Part shown: piece after piece, positions 41,982-42,691 of the stretch
How positions within the stretch are numbered: position 1 is the first letter of the stretch
Layout of the letters: the number at the start of each line of letters is the position of its first letter
From: Bacteroidia bacterium
GTDB taxonomy: Bacteria > Bacteroidota > Bacteroidia > Bacteroidales > F082
Reading direction: 5' to 3'
NCBI GenBank assembly: GCA_021287165.1
Contig: JAJTAY010000034.1
Span: 1 to 42,691, forward strand
Length of the DNA stretch: 42,691 bases
Translations under genes and position numbers: made by a program
Notes under the pieces: generated by a model
Seen by the model: the letters and a program-made list of their open reading frames with translations, nothing else
The model's database searches: none
What the model was told of the DNA's origin: nothing

Positions 41982-42691
41982 ATGGATAAGATAAAACGCC
42001 TGCAGGACGAAATCAGCCAACTTATTGCCGGAATGCAATACGATAGGCGCCCTGCCGAGCTTTACGCTCCGGTGCGCTACATCATGTCGCTGGGCGGCAA
42101 AAGGTTGCGTCCGCTGCTCACCCTGCTGGCCAACGATCTTTTCGATGGCAACATCAAAAACGCCCTCTATCCGGCGCTGGCTATTGAGGTGTTTCACAAC
42201 TTCACCCTCGTGCACGACGATATCATGGATAACGCTCCTATCAGGCGCGGCAACCAAACCGTACACAACAAGTGGAACGCCAACATAGCTATCCTTTCGG
42301 GCGATACGATGTTTGCCATGGCTTACCAGTATGCCATTCGCACCGAAAGTCGTTTCATCCCATCAATTCTTGAAGTATTTAGCCAAACCGCCATCGAAGT
42401 ATGCGAGGGACAGCAGCTCGACATGAACTTCGAGACCGCACAAAGGGTTACCATCCCTGAATATCTCGAAATGATCAGGCTGAAAACAGCGGTTTTGCTG
42501 GGGGCTTGCCTCAAAATAGGTGCCATTACCGCCGATGCTTCACCCGATGATACCCGTCTGCTCTACCAATTTGGCGTCGACCTTGGCATGTCGTTTCAAC
42601 TGAAGGATGATTTGCTTGATTTATACGGCAATGAAGGCGTTTTTGGCAAGATGACCGGAGGCGATGTGCTGGCCAACAAAAAAACCTACCT
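41982..42691 (+). CDS. Trans-polyprenyl diphosphate synthase (cut by window end)
   Basis: An open frame of 236 codons runs from the ATG at 41982 off the right edge. It is a prenyltransferase that extends isoprenoid chains from IPP. The first Asp-rich motif reads LVHDDIMD and the second QLKDDLLD; both bind the magnesium-diphosphate. The GGKRLRP motif of the IPP site is near residue 40, and TVHNKW...AILSGD fits medium or long-chain synthases. Chain length cannot be told reliably; octaprenyl (quinone side chain) or geranylgeranyl/farnesyl types are possible. About 90 residues are missing. It starts 2 bp after rmlA stops. Confidence 0.92.
   Translation, partial: MDKIKRLQDEISQLIAGMQYDRRPAELYAPVRYIMSLGGKRLRPLLTLLANDLFDGNIKNALYPALAIEVFHNFTLVHDDIMDNAPIRRGNQTVHNKWNANIAILSGDTMFAMAYQYAIRTESRFIPSILEVFSQTAIEVCEGQQLDMNFETAQRVTIPEYLEMIRLKTAVLLGACLKIGAITADASPDDTRLLYQFGVDLGMSFQLKDDLLDLYGNEGVFGKMTGGDVLANKKTY

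Overview
The window looks like a piece of a Bacteroidota chromosome, probably from an anaerobic Bacteroidales-type organism (the order is an inference). Four things point this way. Several genes are preceded by the Bacteroidota -7 promoter motif TAnnTTTG. There are almost no Shine-Dalgarno sequences. The proteins belong to families typical of the phylum: a Reg_prop hybrid histidine kinase, a DUF4199 membrane protein, a FISUMP lipoprotein and a subtilase with a type IX secretion sorting domain. Housekeeping neighbourhoods such as panC-panD-rfaE2 are also typical. No rRNA, tRNA, CRISPR array, insertion sequence or integrase was found.

Layout. 1-532: end of an unrecognised gene, a strong terminator and an odd spacer. 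533-3343 (-): tungstate/molybdate ABC transporter wtpA-wtpB-wtpC. 3.7-9.0 kb: an NTF2-like lipoprotein, a DUF4199 membrane protein, a long PurF-like amidotransferase (-), a GNAT acetyltransferase and a YfcC-type carrier. 9.1-13.6 kb: a 1503-residue hybrid sensor kinase with two receivers and an HPt but no DNA-binding domain. 13.6-16.3 kb: an AT-rich, gene-poor stretch holding a broken membrane-protein gene, a FISUMP lipoprotein and a small lipoprotein with a near-leaderless promoter. 16.3-24.9 kb: a block of uncharacterised exported proteins. It comprises a 1160-residue secreted protein, a four-gene minus-strand operon (three periplasmic proteins and one with a probable C-terminal beta-barrel), and a divergent small secreted protein. 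A 13-bp inverted repeat lies in the divergent region. This block is the best candidate for an undescribed system.

24.9-42.7 kb is mostly housekeeping. An M14 zinc carboxypeptidase and a short-chain dehydrogenase form one minus-strand operon. A thioredoxin-fold protein with a CGDS site leads into panC, panD, a flippase-like membrane protein and rfaE2, linking pantothenate synthesis with ADP-heptose synthesis for LPS. Next come an RlmI-like rRNA methyltransferase, a T9SS-exported subtilase, a probable pyrophosphate-dependent phosphofructokinase, and a D-2-hydroxyacid dehydrogenase paired with a lipoprotein. The window ends with an RND/MMPL exporter, rmlA (dTDP-sugar synthesis) and the start of a trans-polyprenyl synthase, which is cut by the window edge.

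All calls come from reading the sequence and from knowledge of the families. No database search was run. Start codons were moved to the first sensible ATG where a longer open frame began with a TTG that lies inside a TAnnTTTG promoter box.
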